A stretch of 64,000 nucleotides of DNA. Source: Takakia lepidozioides (Eukaryota; Streptophyta; Takakiopsida; Takakiales; Takakiaceae). Both the position numbers and the translations under genes were made by a program. The DNA is taken from positions 35,914,042-35,978,041 of the forward strand of contig CM060734.1 in NCBI GenBank assembly GCA_030704615.1, written 5' to 3'. Numbering within the stretch: position 1 is the first letter of the stretch; the number at the start of each line of letters is the position of its first letter. The notes below the pieces were generated by a model. The model was not told where the DNA came from, did not search any database, and was given only the letters and a program-made list of their open reading frames with translations. This document shows, piece by piece, positions 41,761 through 55,789 of the stretch.

Positions 41761-42392
41761 CATAAATTTGTTACAAACAACAAAGTTCAATCACCATATA
41801 TTGAATGCACTTCGGATGAGATCAAACAACCACCTCATGTGCAACAACATACTGAAACAAATGAACATGCACATAAATCAATATACATTGATATCTATAA
41901 TGAACAAATTCAAGATGTTCCTATAATTCCTTGTTTTTGTTGTGAAAGGTTGTGCTTTTTAAAACAACTAAAATTTCTTTCAAAAAAATTGTCAAAAAAA
42001 CTTTCCGTATACTTTCAAATTCAAATAGACCCTACATTATGCATATGTACAAGTTGTCTACGTAACATTAATGAAGATAAACCGCCTTTGTATCAAGTAT
42101 CAAATAAAATTTCTAGAAATAAAATCATTTCATCAGTCCAAAAACTAACACAATTAGAAGAATTCAAAAATTGGGCAACGCTTTTCTTAATGCTCAACAA
42201 ATGTCTGCTCAACTTGCTGCTTATCTTGTGCTTTCTTTACCGTTATATCATTCATCTCGAGCTTTTAAATTTATAAACATTTCTCCTTATGAAGACCGTG
42301 CTTTTGTGTTAAAATCACAAGCCGCATTGAATCAACTAGAACCAGATTCAACTGATATTATGTGTTCATCAATTGCAAAGTTAGAGCTTTAG
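41281..42392 (+). pseudogene. N-terminal half of a Helentron-like replicase
   Basis: The region 41930-42110 encodes two paired-cysteine motifs (CFCCERLCF and CICTSCLRNI) followed by PPLYQVSNKI, the layout found ahead of the Rep domain in Helitron/Helentron proteins. A frameshift near 42171 leads to a segment with NAQQMSAQLAAYLVLSLPLYHSSR and STDIMCSS, which normally lies between Rep and helicase. The HUH Rep catalytic domain that should separate these parts is missing, so an internal deletion is inferred. The reading ends at 42392. The next part of the protein is found on the other strand ending at 46311. Confidence 0.65.
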
Positions 42393-42417
42393 GGCGTGAA
42401 CTGACAGATGAGATGCC

Positions 42418-42562
42418 GCAGAGGTAGGACACATGAAAACCATCATGACCTAGAGTGGGTAGGCTGAATGATGGCTTTCATCCAATTCAGGCAGAGGCAA
42501 GACACATAAAAACCATCATGAACTAGAGTGGATAGGCTGAATGATGGATTTCATCCAAATGA
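42418..42562. repeat. 73-bp direct repeat
   Basis: Two units starting at 42418 and 42491 share GCAGAGG, ACCATCATGA, CTAGAGTGG, GGCTGAATGATGG and TTTCATCCAA with few differences. A short imperfect CAAACTC run follows at about 42582. Confidence 0.7.
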
Positions 42563-43559
42563 TTGTGATGATTTCCTTGATTCAAACTCAAACTCAAACT
42601 CAGGCCATGAAGACCATATGTGCCCCAAGAAAGCCCAACTTTCGATTGACTCATTGATTTGAGCAGGAGATTATAACCAGGGCGGGTCCAGCTCCTTGCA
42701 TGCATACAATCTTTATGTGACATGTTGTTCTCTCATTTCTTATAAGTTTTACTTGCACTTAAACGAACCGGACAAACCGGACGAACTCAAATGGAAATAT
42801 TCTCTAAGGAAGTTCCCAGACACAGGAAGATTGTAGGTTAGAATGAAAGAGAAGAAGATACGACGAATAAAGGGAAAATGTAGTTTGTTGTAAATTCTAT
42901 TATACATGACTAAACAACACACATTTCAAGGGTAAATCATCCCATGGTTTTATATTCTCAATAGATACATGATGAAATGATCAAGAATGTATTTGATCAT
43001 TTTGTAATTTGTATTTCTTCAACAACATTGAATCTTGAAGTTCCGTTAATTTCTATGATGAGATATGATTTCCACTTGAAACAGATGGACTGATGGAATC
43101 AAGGTGTAACCATCTTGGTTCAGTGTTCTAACAACTAATCATATCTTGGTGGTCAATTTTTTTTACCTTAACATGTAATAAGATGTGTACGTATCCATAA
43201 CAATTTAGTTATTTGTCTCTGTTTTTTTTTTTGGATGTTATTCTGCAAAGTGGTGACAAAGCCTATGAGTACAAGACTTCTTCAAACAACTTCAATACAT
43301 TGTCTCTCTCTTCTTTATGAGGATAAGAGATATTTGGCAGCACATCTACATGTTGATTTTTTTCTTTTTGGGTCTCATAGGCTCTACTAAATATTTGGAC
43401 CCTGAAAACCATTGAGAATTGTGTATAACGATCAAAACAAGCAGCTCCTCCACGAGAGGCTCTGTCCTAAAATTGTGTGTTATGTGAAATCTTACCAAAA
43501 AAAGAGTGTGAAATCCTACAAAGAAAAAGAGTAATCGTCATTGTTAAGATTGATCGTGT
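42563..43559. other. Spacer between the Helentron halves
   Basis: AT-rich, no supported frame, with a T8-T9 run near 43222. The inversion or insertion breakpoint that split the element should lie here or near 46311. Confidence 0.4.
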
Positions 43560-46311
43560 CTAGGTAAATAAAGATGTTAACGGTTCATTGATATATATTG
43601 GAAGTGTGTTTGATAGTTTGAATACAATATAAATTGGTTTGTGGAAATCTGGCCAATCTGCTTCTGTCACACCAGATTCGCATTCATTTCCAGGGACATT
43701 TGCCCATATGTGGTCTAGTTGAGATCCAACTTTTGTGGTGCTTCCACTAAACTGCGACTTTAATTTGAATTTATCCATGAAATCCAACAGTTGTTGTTTG
43801 TTTTTTGCATGGTTATTGTCTTCTAAAATGTCAACATTAAAATCCCCCAAAATGATAATTGGACAATATTTGGGCGAATTTTGTATTAGAGCTTCAAGTT
43901 TGCTTGGGAACGTAGAAACTGTGCATGAATGAGCTCTATAAACAAATACAATATGTATTGTTTTTCGTGTATTGGTATTGAATGTGGCTGCTATGAATTC
44001 TGAGCCATTACTGGTTGTTGTATTGAAAAAGTTTAAGTTAATATGTATGTCATACATCATCATTAACCCATGACCGTCATGGATTGAAACATATGAATAC
44101 TTGGATGAATCTATGAATTTGTGCACATCGGTTGAGGAGTAGTGTATTCTTGTTTCCATAAGACATGAGATGTGAGACATTTGGAGGTTATGATCATGGT
44201 TAATGTCTTCATAATGTAAAGTTTTTAATTGAGGAATATATGGTTTCCAAGTTGCAGTTGTTTTTAATCTTTTCATTTCTGTATGTACCCTTGGATCCAC
44301 ATAGAAGTTTTCATGTTGGAGAGGAGGCAACAAAAATAGTTTTTCTTTTGTTCAAATGCGAGACAAAGCTGTATATGTTAGACCATGTTTTTTGACATTG
44401 GTAGGATCAAAGACTAGTTCATCCAGTGACAATCCTTCCGAGCGATGGATTGTTCTTGCTGCTGCAAGTTGAATTGGAAATTGTATTCTTGTTATGGTAT
44501 GTGATTTTTACCGACTCTTATATCTTTGATAATAGGTTCAATTGGTGTCCATTGAGATTCAATGTCGTTAGTGAACAAATAATTGAATTTTCTCTTGTTA
44601 GTGTTCCAATCTTAGAGTTTTGAAACGCTATCCATATTATGGTTTTGTCACAATATGTTGTTGATGCTTTAAATATGCCGTCAGCTCCATTCACAAGACC
44701 ATCAGATGTTGTGTAATTTCCAGCACATAATTCTACTAACATATTTTTTTTTATATGAATTGCAGAATGCAAACCTGCGGTTTTGCTTGGATCGTTTGGA
44801 AGTTTGTAAGATGGCGGACATGATGAGTGATGAATGTCCGTTGCTTTGAAAACAAATGTGGGACCTGATGTATTAGCGAACACAGTTTCATTGTGTTTTC
44901 GTACGAATCTATTTGTATAAAACAAATATGGAATGATGAGATCTTTGGGTGGTTGTCGATAACAAATTGAATTTATGAATTGTATATCTTCTATAGTTTG
45001 TAGTGATGTACGGAATCTATTCAAAGTTTCTATGAAAGGCATATCAGATTGTCTCATAACTTTGTTTAGTTCGTAGCAATGGACATTTGTTTGCCAAAAA
45101 TTTGGTGCTAATGCGTTAACATTGTCATTTATGTTTAAAAAGATCCAACTATCTTTCACGGGGGGTGCTTGATAAAAATCGCCCGTCATGATCATATCAA
45201 GATTACCAAAGAATTTATTTTGTATATGTTTTATGGACCTTAATCGATTGTCTATAACGTTTAACATTCTAGCACCAACAAGTGATATTTCATCTATCAC
45301 AACAAGTTGTAATTGTTCATATCGATTTGTAAGTCTATTTAATGAGTCTGATGATAGGTTTGGCAAATTTGATAATGATTGTTGAACAGGTATGTTTAAT
45401 GCGGAATATATAGTCAAACCATCAATATTGAATGCAGCTTTACCTGTGGATGCCATGAGCAGAGCTTTGGTTTTCGTTAGGTCTGAGGATATATTTTTGT
45501 TATATAATCGCAATAAGCCTTGAATTATAAGTTTCAATATAAAAGTTTTTCCAGTTCCAGCACCCCCCGTGAGATACAAGCAAATTGGTGAATTAGGGTG
45601 CAATTTTTTCCTATGCATAATATCATCAAAGATTAGTCTTTGTTCTTCATTTAATTGTCTAACTAAACTACGATATTCATATTCGTCCATCATCATGGAA
45701 TAGTCGGTTTTTGTGAAAATGTCATCTTCCGACATTTGCGACTTTTTATTAGTGGTTGATTGAATTACAAAATCAGATCGTAAATCATATTGTTCAATAT
45801 TGATTGTGTTTGTAATGGGGATTGAAGCATGTAAATTATTCGACTCACAATCCATGTCGTCATTCCAAATATTAGATGTATGCGATGATCTAGGTTTTTT
45901 TAAATCATTTACTTCCTCTATATCTGGATGTGACATTTTGTAGCTGAAAATAGATCTAATTTTAGAAATTTCATCTTGCACTTGACAATATGCATCATAC
46001 CATGTAATATTGGTTTGAAGTTGGGAATTTTCTGAGCCTCTAAATGGTGAATATAATAGAAGTTGTTCTCTTGACCAATTTTCAATATCTTTATGTTTGT
46101 TATAGTTAACAAACCTGATAATTTTGGGTTTGCGACATTTCGAGATTTTATTGTTTTTTATGTTCATAATAGAGGCAAACTCAGCTAATGAGAATGATTC
46201 ATAATGAGTAGCCCGGTTAATATATTTATCTGCTGCTTTTCTTCTTTGACTGCTGCCATCTCCCTCATGTTGGATTGGGAATTTTGAGATCTTCAAACGA
46301 GCCGTCCTCAC
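43560..46311 (-). pseudogene. Helentron-like PIF1 helicase plus endonuclease
   Basis: Read from 46311 to 44518, the protein starts with a segment normally between Rep and helicase (ADKYINRATHYESFSLAEF), then a PIF1-type SF1 helicase: P-loop GGAGTGKT, Walker B LVVIDEISLVGARM, MTGDFYQAPPV, and near 44440 in another frame LAAARTIHRSEG and TALSRI. Just after TALSRI a TGA (44353-44355) and a one-base A-run change separate it from the last part. 44333-43560 is an exonuclease-endonuclease-phosphatase domain with LGDFNVDIL and SQLDHIW. Helicase followed by this endonuclease is the diagnostic order of Helentrons. At least two frameshifts and one stop make it defective. Confidence 0.8.
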
Positions 46312-48057
46312 AATAATGGATCACACACTGCCACTATCATCTTGACAAATGCTCCTATGCCTATTCAATTCCCACGGTTTCTCAAATCTTTATTGAGACG
46401 TATCCTCACCACCTCCCTCTATTTTCAAACCAGCCCAACCGCTCCTAAACGATGCAAAATATTAACCATGATCCACAAGTTGGGCTTTGGTACACCCTTT
46501 CTCCAATATACAAAGTCCATCTTGTCGTGGCCCTTCAAGTGTGTGGACAACAATACTACCCATGGCTCCTTCCAACTACACATGCCCAAACAAGTTGTAC
46601 CCATATGGTATAAATCATTGAATATATTGTCCAAAGGCCTACAAAACCTTCAATATTTTAAACAATCATGGTAGATGCAAGACTCTATGAGTCTGCATCG
46701 GCTGAAGAGCAGAGTGTAATAGACAATCGAACCAACAATGACCTCACATTCTTCGATTTGTGCCCCAGATTTATATTCTCCTCTCGATGAGAAAGCTCGA
46801 CTGAGAGTGCATGTCAAGTCTAGAGATATAAATGTAAATCAGACAAACCAGTAAAATTTCATTCTTCATATACTGCCCACATGGTTCATCCATCACTAAT
46901 CTCGACTTTCTTATTGGCATCTTCGAAGTCAACTTGTTCCTCCCTACACCCACAAATGCTTGTTCGGTTTAACGAGTATCACATGGGAGAACATGTGTGC
47001 ATTTGAGGATTGGAGAGAACATAACCACCGACTATTGGGTGACATTTCATAATCTCTTGGCAGACAGAAAGTGTAAATTGAGCCTTTTCCTTCTATCGCT
47101 TATACTAATGATACAACAAGATGCCCGCTTCTTGAATCACTTGTTTACTATTACTTTTTAGAATTTAAGCAAATGTCTCGCTTATTATCAGCTTGCACCT
47201 CCTTTCTGTTTTGTCTACATGACATAGGCAAAGCAACTCTTCTTTTGTACAACAAACTTCTTGTACTTACTCTGATGCATAGTGGAATAATGGACTTGGA
47301 TAGTGAAACTCATGGACAATATTGTTGGGCAAATATCAACAACACCAAAAGTTGCGCAAGCTACAACCATAGTGCATGTCTACACCCCACTATATGTCTA
47401 GACTATGTAATTCTTCGTAAAGTCGACTTTTCTTTATATCAACATGCTACAACAATCCTAATTAGAAAAGTAAAATTGGTTATTACATATTTCAGACAGT
47501 ACATGTCAGTTAAACAACAAAGATTGATGCAAAGGTTTCAAAAGATGACATTAAGTGGTTCAACAAATATGAATGTTATAGCTTTAAATGATATTGTTTT
47601 GAAGAATTATAATATGTATGAACATGTATTTAATGCTCATATTATTTTGTACATAACTTATTATATAAGAATATCAACATAATAATGAAGAATAATGAAC
47701 AACAGTATTGATGAAAATTTGTGTAATCTCAATAGTGCAACGATTGTTCATATCAATAACAAATTGGGTTTTATTGGAATATACGTTGAGCACATCAATA
47801 TATTAAGCAATGTAGGTTATTTTGTTTTGTTTTCTTTGTCACGTTGAGATATCCCAGATCGCAAGGTCTTTGCTCAAGTTCTTAATACCGTTGGAAAGCC
47901 ATTGATAAGAGGCGGTTTCATAAATTATGGACCTATGATGTGGGAGATATATAATGTCAAGTATTTTCGTCCACTAGACATTCATGAAAAATAGCAAAAG
48001 ACCTCCTTTATAGTTGAATATGTTCTCAACAACACATGCCAGTCTAATAAACAACTA
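46312..48057. other. Region without a recognised gene
   Basis: The part to about 46700 is C-rich on the top strand like 10114-10828. A 169-codon frame at 47173-47682 and a 45-codon frame ending near 47993 (with GKPLIRGGFINYGP) have no family I can name. Gene fragments are possible. Confidence 0.35.
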
Positions 48058-48470
48058 CTAGGGTAGCCTGTGCTCTTGGCCCATGCGTGAAGAATTGAAA
48101 TCTAAGCCTGTGTCGTCGGCCCAAGTATCAGTGTCATCTAAGTCCAAGTGCAATTCCCTATGTATCCAAGCGCGTCTCCTATGTCGAGGCCCATGTGTGA
48201 AGAATAATATATTCAAGTACGACCTCTAGGGTAGCCTGTGCTATTGGCCCAAGTGTCCAGTGTCATATAAGTCCCAATGCAATCTTGTATATATCCAAGT
48301 GCATCTCATATGTCGAGGCCCATGTGTGAAGAATTGAAATCTAAGCCCAAGCTCAATCTCCTATGTATCCAAGTGCTTCTCCTATGTAGAGGCCTAAATG
48401 CGACCTCCAATGTCCAATGTCATTTAAATCCAAGTGCAATCCCTTATGCATCCAAAGACCCTGCAGTTTG
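48058..48470. repeat. About 170-bp degenerate tandem repeat
   Basis: CTAGGGTAGCCTGTGCT at about 48058 recurs at about 48228. Words such as GAGGCCCATGTGTGAAGAAT and TCCAAGTGCAAT recur through the block. Copies are degenerate and partly deleted. Confidence 0.65.
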
Positions 48471-48589
48471 GGAGATCTCCACGTCATTGTTCCAACAAAA
48501 ACCACTTTGCTATTTTTGCAATCTCCCTTGTCGAGGCTTCATGTATTGATATATCCACTTTGCTATTTTTCGCAAATTTCCACCAACCA

Positions 48590-48790
48590 AAAGAACCAGT
48601 GTTGGACTGGTATCAAGTTTTTTACATACCAGTTTGGTCCTAGTACTAGGCGTATCACAAAGTTTTCATACCAGTCTGGTCTATATAGTGGTGGATGTAT
48701 ATTTGTCCAAATATTGGTATGAGTATGAGTATCTTGACCACAATAGCAGCTGGTATGAGATATCAACTCTGGTATCATACTTTATGTGTA
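48590..48790. repeat. ATACCAG/GGTATGAG-rich repeat
   Basis: Irregular copies of ACCAGTTTGGT, ATACCAG and GGTATGAG alternate on the two strands, like the blocks at 24040-24136 and 29107-29210. Probably remnants of one dispersed family. Confidence 0.5.
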
Positions 48791-49690
48791 TTGTATTTAT
48801 TTTCACTTGATATTTGCTATTTGATAAACTTGTAATTCAAGATGGCTATAGAAGTAAATATACATAAATACAAATGTATAGGCAAATGTACACATAAATT
48901 AATATGGCACACATACCAGAGTAAATGAGGTAGACTGCGGGGGAGTACTCACTACTACAGATTAACGTTTTTATGACTACGGTGATATAAACCTTGGTAA
49001 TCATGACTATATGTGTGACTATGAAGTGATGAAACCCATTGTTGGGTGGATTTTAATATATTTTAATCTAATGTAGTCATACGTTTTACTACATGACTAG
49101 GAGCCGCGGTCAAACAGTGTTGACCAAGAACATAGGCTTGGTTTATATAACTAGTAGTCATACGCAATACTACACGTCAGACACGTGCCACGTAAGCTTA
49201 TGACTACATGACTACTGGAGGTTTCACATCTCTGTTTCTATGATTACATCACTACACGTGGCATCTTAAGGCATATACATGAATGGGTTCATCCATTGGA
49301 TGACCTCATCCATCTATCTTTAACGAAGCATTTGTCATATGTGAACATGTGTCCATTTGATATTGGCAAAATATTGGACCTGGAGCTCGAAGCAGTTTGC
49401 AGTTTCACTATGTAGTGGCGTGGGCAAATATTACGAAGTAGTAAGTAGCATACTTCATTGAGTCATGTAATCGTTGTCCCTGTTTGCAGTCTTCAAGTGT
49501 ACAATTTGATACATTCCCCCCTTCATGACATTGGTATTCGACTATACAACGAGTTCTTTTAGTGATGTTGAAGCCGGACAAGGTCACAATTGGTTGCGTT
49601 TGCAATGAATGTGCGAGCTTCGTAGCCCTGAAATTGGACAGCCTCAAAATGGGAATAGTATGAGAGATATTTGTTCTAAACTCTACCTGG

Positions 49691-49832
49691 GTGGACATGT
49701 ATTTTGAATGTGGTAGCATCAAGGATGACAAGGGAGTGTTCGATGATATGGGCGAACAAGATGTGGTAGCTTGGAATGCAATGATGGCAGGATATGCCCA
49801 GCATGGTTGTCATAGGAGGGAGGCCCTACAAG
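49691..49832 (+). pseudogene. Captured PPR gene fragment
   Basis: The frame encodes MDMYFECGSIKDDKGVFDDM, then EQDVVAWNAMMAGYAQHG and a REAL segment. This matches the plant PLS-class pentatricopeptide pattern (MYAKCG, A..VFD.M, DVVSWNAMI.GYAQHG, EAL). Only one to two repeats are present and the frame then runs into unrelated sequence. PPR proteins bind organelle RNA. Here the fragment lies inside the CACTA element, so it is probably a transduplicated piece. The opposite strand at 49400-49500 reads CKQGQRLHDSM, which may be another, inverted PPR piece. Confidence 0.75.
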
Positions 49833-51771
49833 TAATTATAGGCATTCACTATGTCATTTCCCCAAAAAACCACCAACTGCCGAGGGCGGCAGTACCTCCA
49901 TTCTCTTCTCCTCTCTCCCCGTTTGTCGAGGGTTTTTGCCATGTAAGAGTCTGTTCATACCAGTGCATGGTTCTCCCGTTCTAATTCCACAGTGAGAATA
50001 GAGGCATCTTATGTCAAGAGAGGTAGGGGCAAATTTACTTTGGCAATGATGATGGCCTAGATGAAAAATATGGATTGTTGCTGGTGCCAGCTCTAGAGGT
50101 CTGTCAGTTGTGGACAAGGAGGATTGATATGCGATTGATATGCCTCCAGTAGCATGCCATATTCTCTGTTTCACTATAGGCAGCAACCCAAGGCCCATCT
50201 GATGCCAAGCTGCCCCATTTAATCCAGCCCTGAACCACATAGTTCCCTTTCAATCTCTTCCTTCTCTTCATTTTTGAAAGGTCTTTTCTAAACCATGAGA
50301 AGTTGCTGGATTGCAGGGTTGTGTGTCATACCCCCCCAATTCAACACTCATATTTGATGTTGAGTTTGTGGGCAAAGCTTAAGAGCCTTGTTTCTCAACG
50401 ACTACCAGCGAGACATATATCACTGGTAAACATGTCTCTGGGAATTTGCTTTATACTTGCTTTTTCACGGGGGACGGGGGGGGGGGGGGGAGAGATTCCA
50501 GGGAGGCAGTGAAGTTGGCAAAGCTCTAATGGGATGAGGGATGTGAAAGTTGGTGTTGGTTTATTTTTCCACTAATGTGTGACACAGAGGTCGTATCCTG
50601 GGCACTTCCTTACTAGCTCAGTGGGCTGAAAACTGATTGCACGACTGTTTGAACTCACCTCTCTAATGCTTTGCTTTTCCTGATATGCCATAGGCTTGCC
50701 ATAACAGCTTGGTCAAGACGAAATAAATCTGCCTGCTTGTGGATATTGGATTGCAAGATTGCCACCACAAGTAAGTGATGTGTTTGATATGGTATAATTA
50801 CACGTCTTCCACCACAACCAAGTGGTGTAAGTATTTTACTCGTGAAATAGCTTTGAACCACCAAAAACCTCAGTTGACTGGAATTCTTTAATTTCGTTTT
50901 GTGGTTAGGGCAGGGTGAAGGCAGACTTGGGGTAGTGTTGCTCATGAAGGACACATCCATACATTGGTGTGGAGGCTATGATGACAGCCATAGCCTGACA
51001 ATGTAAGACTTTGGCAGAATTGCAGTGCTGCAATGTGATAGCGGGTCATTTTCCTGGAGATGAGAGAAAAAAACTAGATAAGATTATGATTCAATTGCAA
51101 GCTAGAGAGGGGGTGGGGAGCAAGCCAACTGATGTTCCATTGGGATGGTCTTACAGGTCTATCAAAAATCTGACCACTCAATGGCGACAGCAGATGCGAA
51201 CGATTCAGAGTGGTAGAAGGGGTGAAGATGCACAGGGCCAGGTTTGTAGGATATTGCTATGCATGCCACCCCGTCTACAACTCTACAAAGGCGCAAAGAA
51301 TTGACAGGATCAAAGCGTGAATTGTACCAATATCAGTCTGGATATTGCCCTGGCGTAGATGTATGCCAAATGTGGCAATATATTGTTGTAGTTGAAGCTA
51401 GACAAAGGCCCAAAGATGTGGGCATGGGATTTTTTTGATATAGGGATATTACTGCAGGTTGCCAGCGATGAAATCAGTGCTAATAGTTGCACACTGGAAG
51501 ATATTAGAAGTGTAGAATGCTGAAGTGCCAAACTGGGTCACTTCCCAACTTCTGGGTGCCAATGTTTTACAATCTGGATATGAATAAATGGCCCTACTAG
51601 TGGCCAATCCACTAGTGCTTGATCACAACAGCTTATAGCATGGAGGAATTGTGAGCATATTTGAATATCAATGTTCATTGACAGTTGGTACCCAAAAAAA
51701 TGTGACTACATGGGGACAGAAGAGTACATTTATTTGGAATGACAGGTAATACATGCACAAGGGTAGCATAT
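49833..51771. other. CACTA interior without a recognised gene
   Basis: Contains a G-run near 50470-50491 and a 97-codon + frame at 51011-51304 with a Trp/Arg-rich helical segment that I cannot assign. No other support. Confidence 0.4.
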
Positions 51772-54700
51772 CTAATTGCCATCGACTGAATCCGTGCCTG
51801 TGAATATAGAGGTATCTGTGTCATCATCACTGACCATAGCCTCAATGTCGGTGGAGGTATCTGTGTCTTCATGACAGACCTGCTGGTCAACTGGGGGTTG
51901 TACCTCGCGTCGTTGGTATGGGGGTCGGTACAATGAGGCCAGCTGCTCTGGTGTCACTGTCTGAATTCGGTTGTGAGTTCGGCTAGTAGTCAATGTCTCT
52001 TGTAGTTGTTGTGGAGCTAACAAGCCTTCAACTCTTCTCAAATCATCAATAGAAATTGAGATATCACACACCACTCCTCGTGATCGGGGGCTCTTCTCCA
52101 ATACAACTTTCCATTGTCGTTCCTTCACACACTCAGAGAAAAAGACTTGATCAACCTGTACTGGCAATACAAAAGGTTGTTCAGAGGGTGGTAGCATTTG
52201 ATTGAAATTGACCAACGTGAAGCCACAATCATCTTCCTTCATTGATCTGGGTTGACGACCCACATTTTGGGCCCGTACCCAGGAGCACAAAAACACTACA
52301 GGCCGTATAGTGCCATAGTCAATCTGCAAAATCTCCCTGATAAGACCCACATACCGTACAGATTCCGTCTCATGCTTGAAAACTGATGAGACTCCACAAT
52401 CAAATGATGCCATACTCGATGTGTTCATGCCTGGGGATGTAGCCCTGTAATGGTTGCCATATCCTGACATACTCTTGTATGTCAAGGCATAATATGATGG
52501 GGGTCTTGAAAGATCCAGTAATTCTTGTCGTACGCCATCTTCAAGCACATGTTCTTGAATTCCAGATAGATGTTCTCGTACAGCATTTGGCAGCCAAGCA
52601 GCAAATGAAGGACAATCATCCATTTGTGTGGACTTCTCTTCATATTTCCTGGCACAAAATGTTGAGGCTATTTAGCCAACACAGACTAAGCATGGGGTAG
52701 TACAAAAAGATCAAATCAACAAAATATTCAGATCTGAAAGGGTATGGACTTACTTCAACATATCAGATGATTTTGAATGATGTAATCGTGTACAATAGCA
52801 TGCAAGTCACCCAATTTCCGAGGTTTGCCGGCTCCTTCCAAAACTACGCCGGCCACAGATTCTTCCTCATTTGCATCCCACACCCTTCGTGCGGTTCCAT
52901 CATATCCTGCCATATACTCCGTGCAAAATCCTAGAGTTTCATAAAAAATGTAACCTTGAGCCATGTTGCCCTCGGGTTTTGCCATGTTCCGGATGTACCC
53001 CTTCATTTCTTTCATTGCCCGCTCCATGGGGTACATCCAACGTGATGCCACAGGACCACATAAATTGAGCTCGTCCACTAGGTGGACAAGCAGATGTGTC
53101 ATCACATCAAAGAATGATGGTGGGAACTATTTCTCCATTACAGAGAGTAACAACTACTTCATGTTTCAACTCCTCATACTCTGCAGGATTCACTACTTTT
53201 GCACACAACCTCCTAAATACACGACATACTCGCAAAATTGTAGTGCGCACACCTGTTGCCATGAGCCCACGAATAGCCAGCCGTAAAATTTGGTGCATGA
53301 ACACATGGTAATCATGTGATTTCATGCCAGATAGTTTTTTCTTTACCACGTGTTTTTTGAAAGCTGATGCGTATCCTGTGGGTACTTTAAGGTTTCGCAC
53401 AGTGTCCAAGAAAACTTTCAACTCAGCTTCAATCAGAACATAAGGAGCAGGAGGCATGATTAACGTATCTGCCCTGTCTGGATGTCGTTGCAACCACAAT
53501 GATGGATGCAGCCCAAGTAATTCAAGATCACGCCGAACCTTCAATGTATCTTTCTCCCCAAAAATAGTCTTTATGATATTCTCTGCAAAGTTCTTCTCGC
53601 AATGCATAGCATCAAACGTATGCCGTATGAGGAGGCCCTCCCAGTAAGGCAAGGCATATAAGATTGATAATCGCTTCACTCCGTGAGATTTGGAAAGGTC
53701 TGATGGCGTATCTGGTTTCCCCCCTGCTGCTATCCATGCAATCAGGTCAATTGCACGTTTCTTTATCGTTTGTGGAGCCACTCTATGCTCAACAACACCA
53801 TTGAACAATCTTGATCTTCTATACGGATGGTTGTGGGCAAGAAATCTCCGATGGCCCAGGAACACAGTCTTTGAACATGCATGTAAATGCTGTGAATCCA
53901 CCTCGGGTCCACAGGCTGGACAACCAGCATAACCTTTAGTAACCTGACCTGCGAGCAAGCCATATGCAGGGTAATCATGGATTGACCATAGCAGCAATGC
54001 CCGTAGCAAGAATTGGCGTTGTTGGAGAGCTTGGGAAACATCGTAAGCTATGATGCCTCTCCACAATTCCTGTAGCTCCTCTACTAGGGGCGTCAAATAC
54101 ACATCAATGTTCGCAGATGTAACAGACTCCTTTCCAGGGATAAGGAGCGCTAACATGACGAAAAACTTCTTTGTCATCAACCATGGAGGCAAATTATAGT
54201 TGACCAACAGGATGGGCCATGTGCTCCAACTCATGGATTGAGCACTGTATGGATTTACTCCATCTAAGGCTAATCCAAATCGTACATTTCGTGGTTCTGA
54301 AGCAAAATCCGCAAATGTGCAGTCAACGTGGGCCCAGGCTTTGCTATCAGCTGGATGTCGAACCAATCCATCCTGACTCTTATGTCTGAAGTGCCATGTC
54401 ATAAGGTGCGTGATTGATTTGCATCGATACATACGTTTCAACCTTGGGATGACAAGGAAATGTTGTAGTATTTTTTTGGGTACAGTTCCACGACCAGGAA
54501 TGTAACGTGATGTCTTGCACTCCGGGCAAAAATTCTGCTTTTTCATTCTCCCCACGGAAGAGTACACAGCCTTTCTCGCAGGCATAGATCTGGGTGTACT
54601 GCAATCCCATCTTCGCAATCATAGTTCTAGCTTCATAATTAGTTTTCGGCAGAGAATTCTGTTGCGGCAAAAAAAAATTGCGCAACAATCCAAGAAGCTC

Positions 54701-55678
54701 ATCCACAAAGCCATTGGTGCACTTGTGGGTGGTACACAAGTTGAGCAAGTGCAAAGTAGCTTCAAATCGGCTGATCGAGCTCCCTTCGTAGAGTTTACAC
54801 TGAGATTGTCGAAATAACGTATTGGGGTCAATTCCGTGACTCAGGTTTGGGCCATTCTTTGCATTCTTTGCATTGTCCATGGATTCTTCCTCGTTGGGGC
54901 TGTCTTTGGCCCGAGTTCCACCATTAATCGGATCCTCATCCGCAAACTCAAAAGCTTCCTGCAATGCTCGTTGAATTTCTGCCTCCACACCACCTTCATG
55001 ATCCGTATTGTTCTCCCTTTCATTAGGCCCCTGCCCAAACTCAGCCCGATCCTCCTCGTCATCAGAATCAGCATGTCCCTGCATCCCGTGTTTCCCACGG
55101 TTCATTCACAGTATATGTAGATTATGACATGTGGACAAATGTAGTCACGGCTATCACTACATCACTTCGATTTGAGCAACGACATTGTGACACATGACAG
55201 ATAGTTCTAGTGACGTAGTTATGTTCCTATATGTGTTTATGACTACACGACTACAACTAGCCAACGACATATCGACATGTGTATAAAGGGCAGTCATAGA
55301 CACAACTACAAGACTACAACTCGCCAATCAACTTTCGACATGTGGAGCGGTGAAGTCATGGCTACTACTACCACACCAAAATGGTTTCAAAATTCAAACT
55401 TGGAGATTGCTAAGTCCTGAAGGACAGTGTACTTCTTGTGGATGTACCGGAATAGTACAGCTGCGCAAAGTTGGATCCATTTTATGTTTGAGGTAGTGCT
55501 TCGTCACTGTCTCCAACAACTTCCATTTGGATCCATGACATTCAGTGCAATTGCAAAGCATTTTCTTGTTCCCATTTGATATGGCGTACGCCTCCTCGAG
55601 TCGCCATAGTCTGTCATCTCGTAATCGCATGCGTGGCTCATATGCACCATAACGGCCGAACAGACGTTGAACGTTCAT
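51772..55678 (-). pseudogene. CACTA transposase, tnp2 type
   Basis: From right to left: 55678-55394 has the CNC..CHG cysteine pair and a leucine/lysine helix like the Transposase-associated N-terminal domain. 55105-about 54545 is an acidic linker then the tnp2 start (LHLLNLCTTHKCTN, NYEARTMIAKMGL). After a frameshift near 54545, 54540-53107 gives CPECKTSRYIPG, the FGLALDGVNPY block with its conserved Asp, and TWPILLVNYNLPPWL, the Transposase_21 core. A second shift near 53107 leads to DUF4218 (53105-52755: THLLVHLVDELNLCGPV, RWMYPMER). 52623-51772 is DUF4216 (SSVFKHE, VVFLCSW, FFSECV). The family cuts and pastes CACTA elements. Two frameshifts make this copy probably inactive. Confidence 0.85.
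55106..55393. repeat. Subterminal-like repeat block inside the transposase gene
   Basis: This 288-bp stretch separates the N-terminal and core parts of the tnp2 gene. It contains several ATGACTAC, GACTACAAC and GACATGTGG words and a direct repeat at about 55127 and 55337, the same vocabulary as the left end at 48950-49260. It may be an intron or a small related insertion. Confidence 0.5.
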
Positions 55679-55789
55679 AGCTCGTAGTATGCAATGCCCT
55701 GTAGAGCCTCTGCAACTTTGTGTTCTCAGTGCTCTCTCTACAATATATCTACCTCTTGCGGTGTGTGCTAGTGAGCTGCATGATCATTC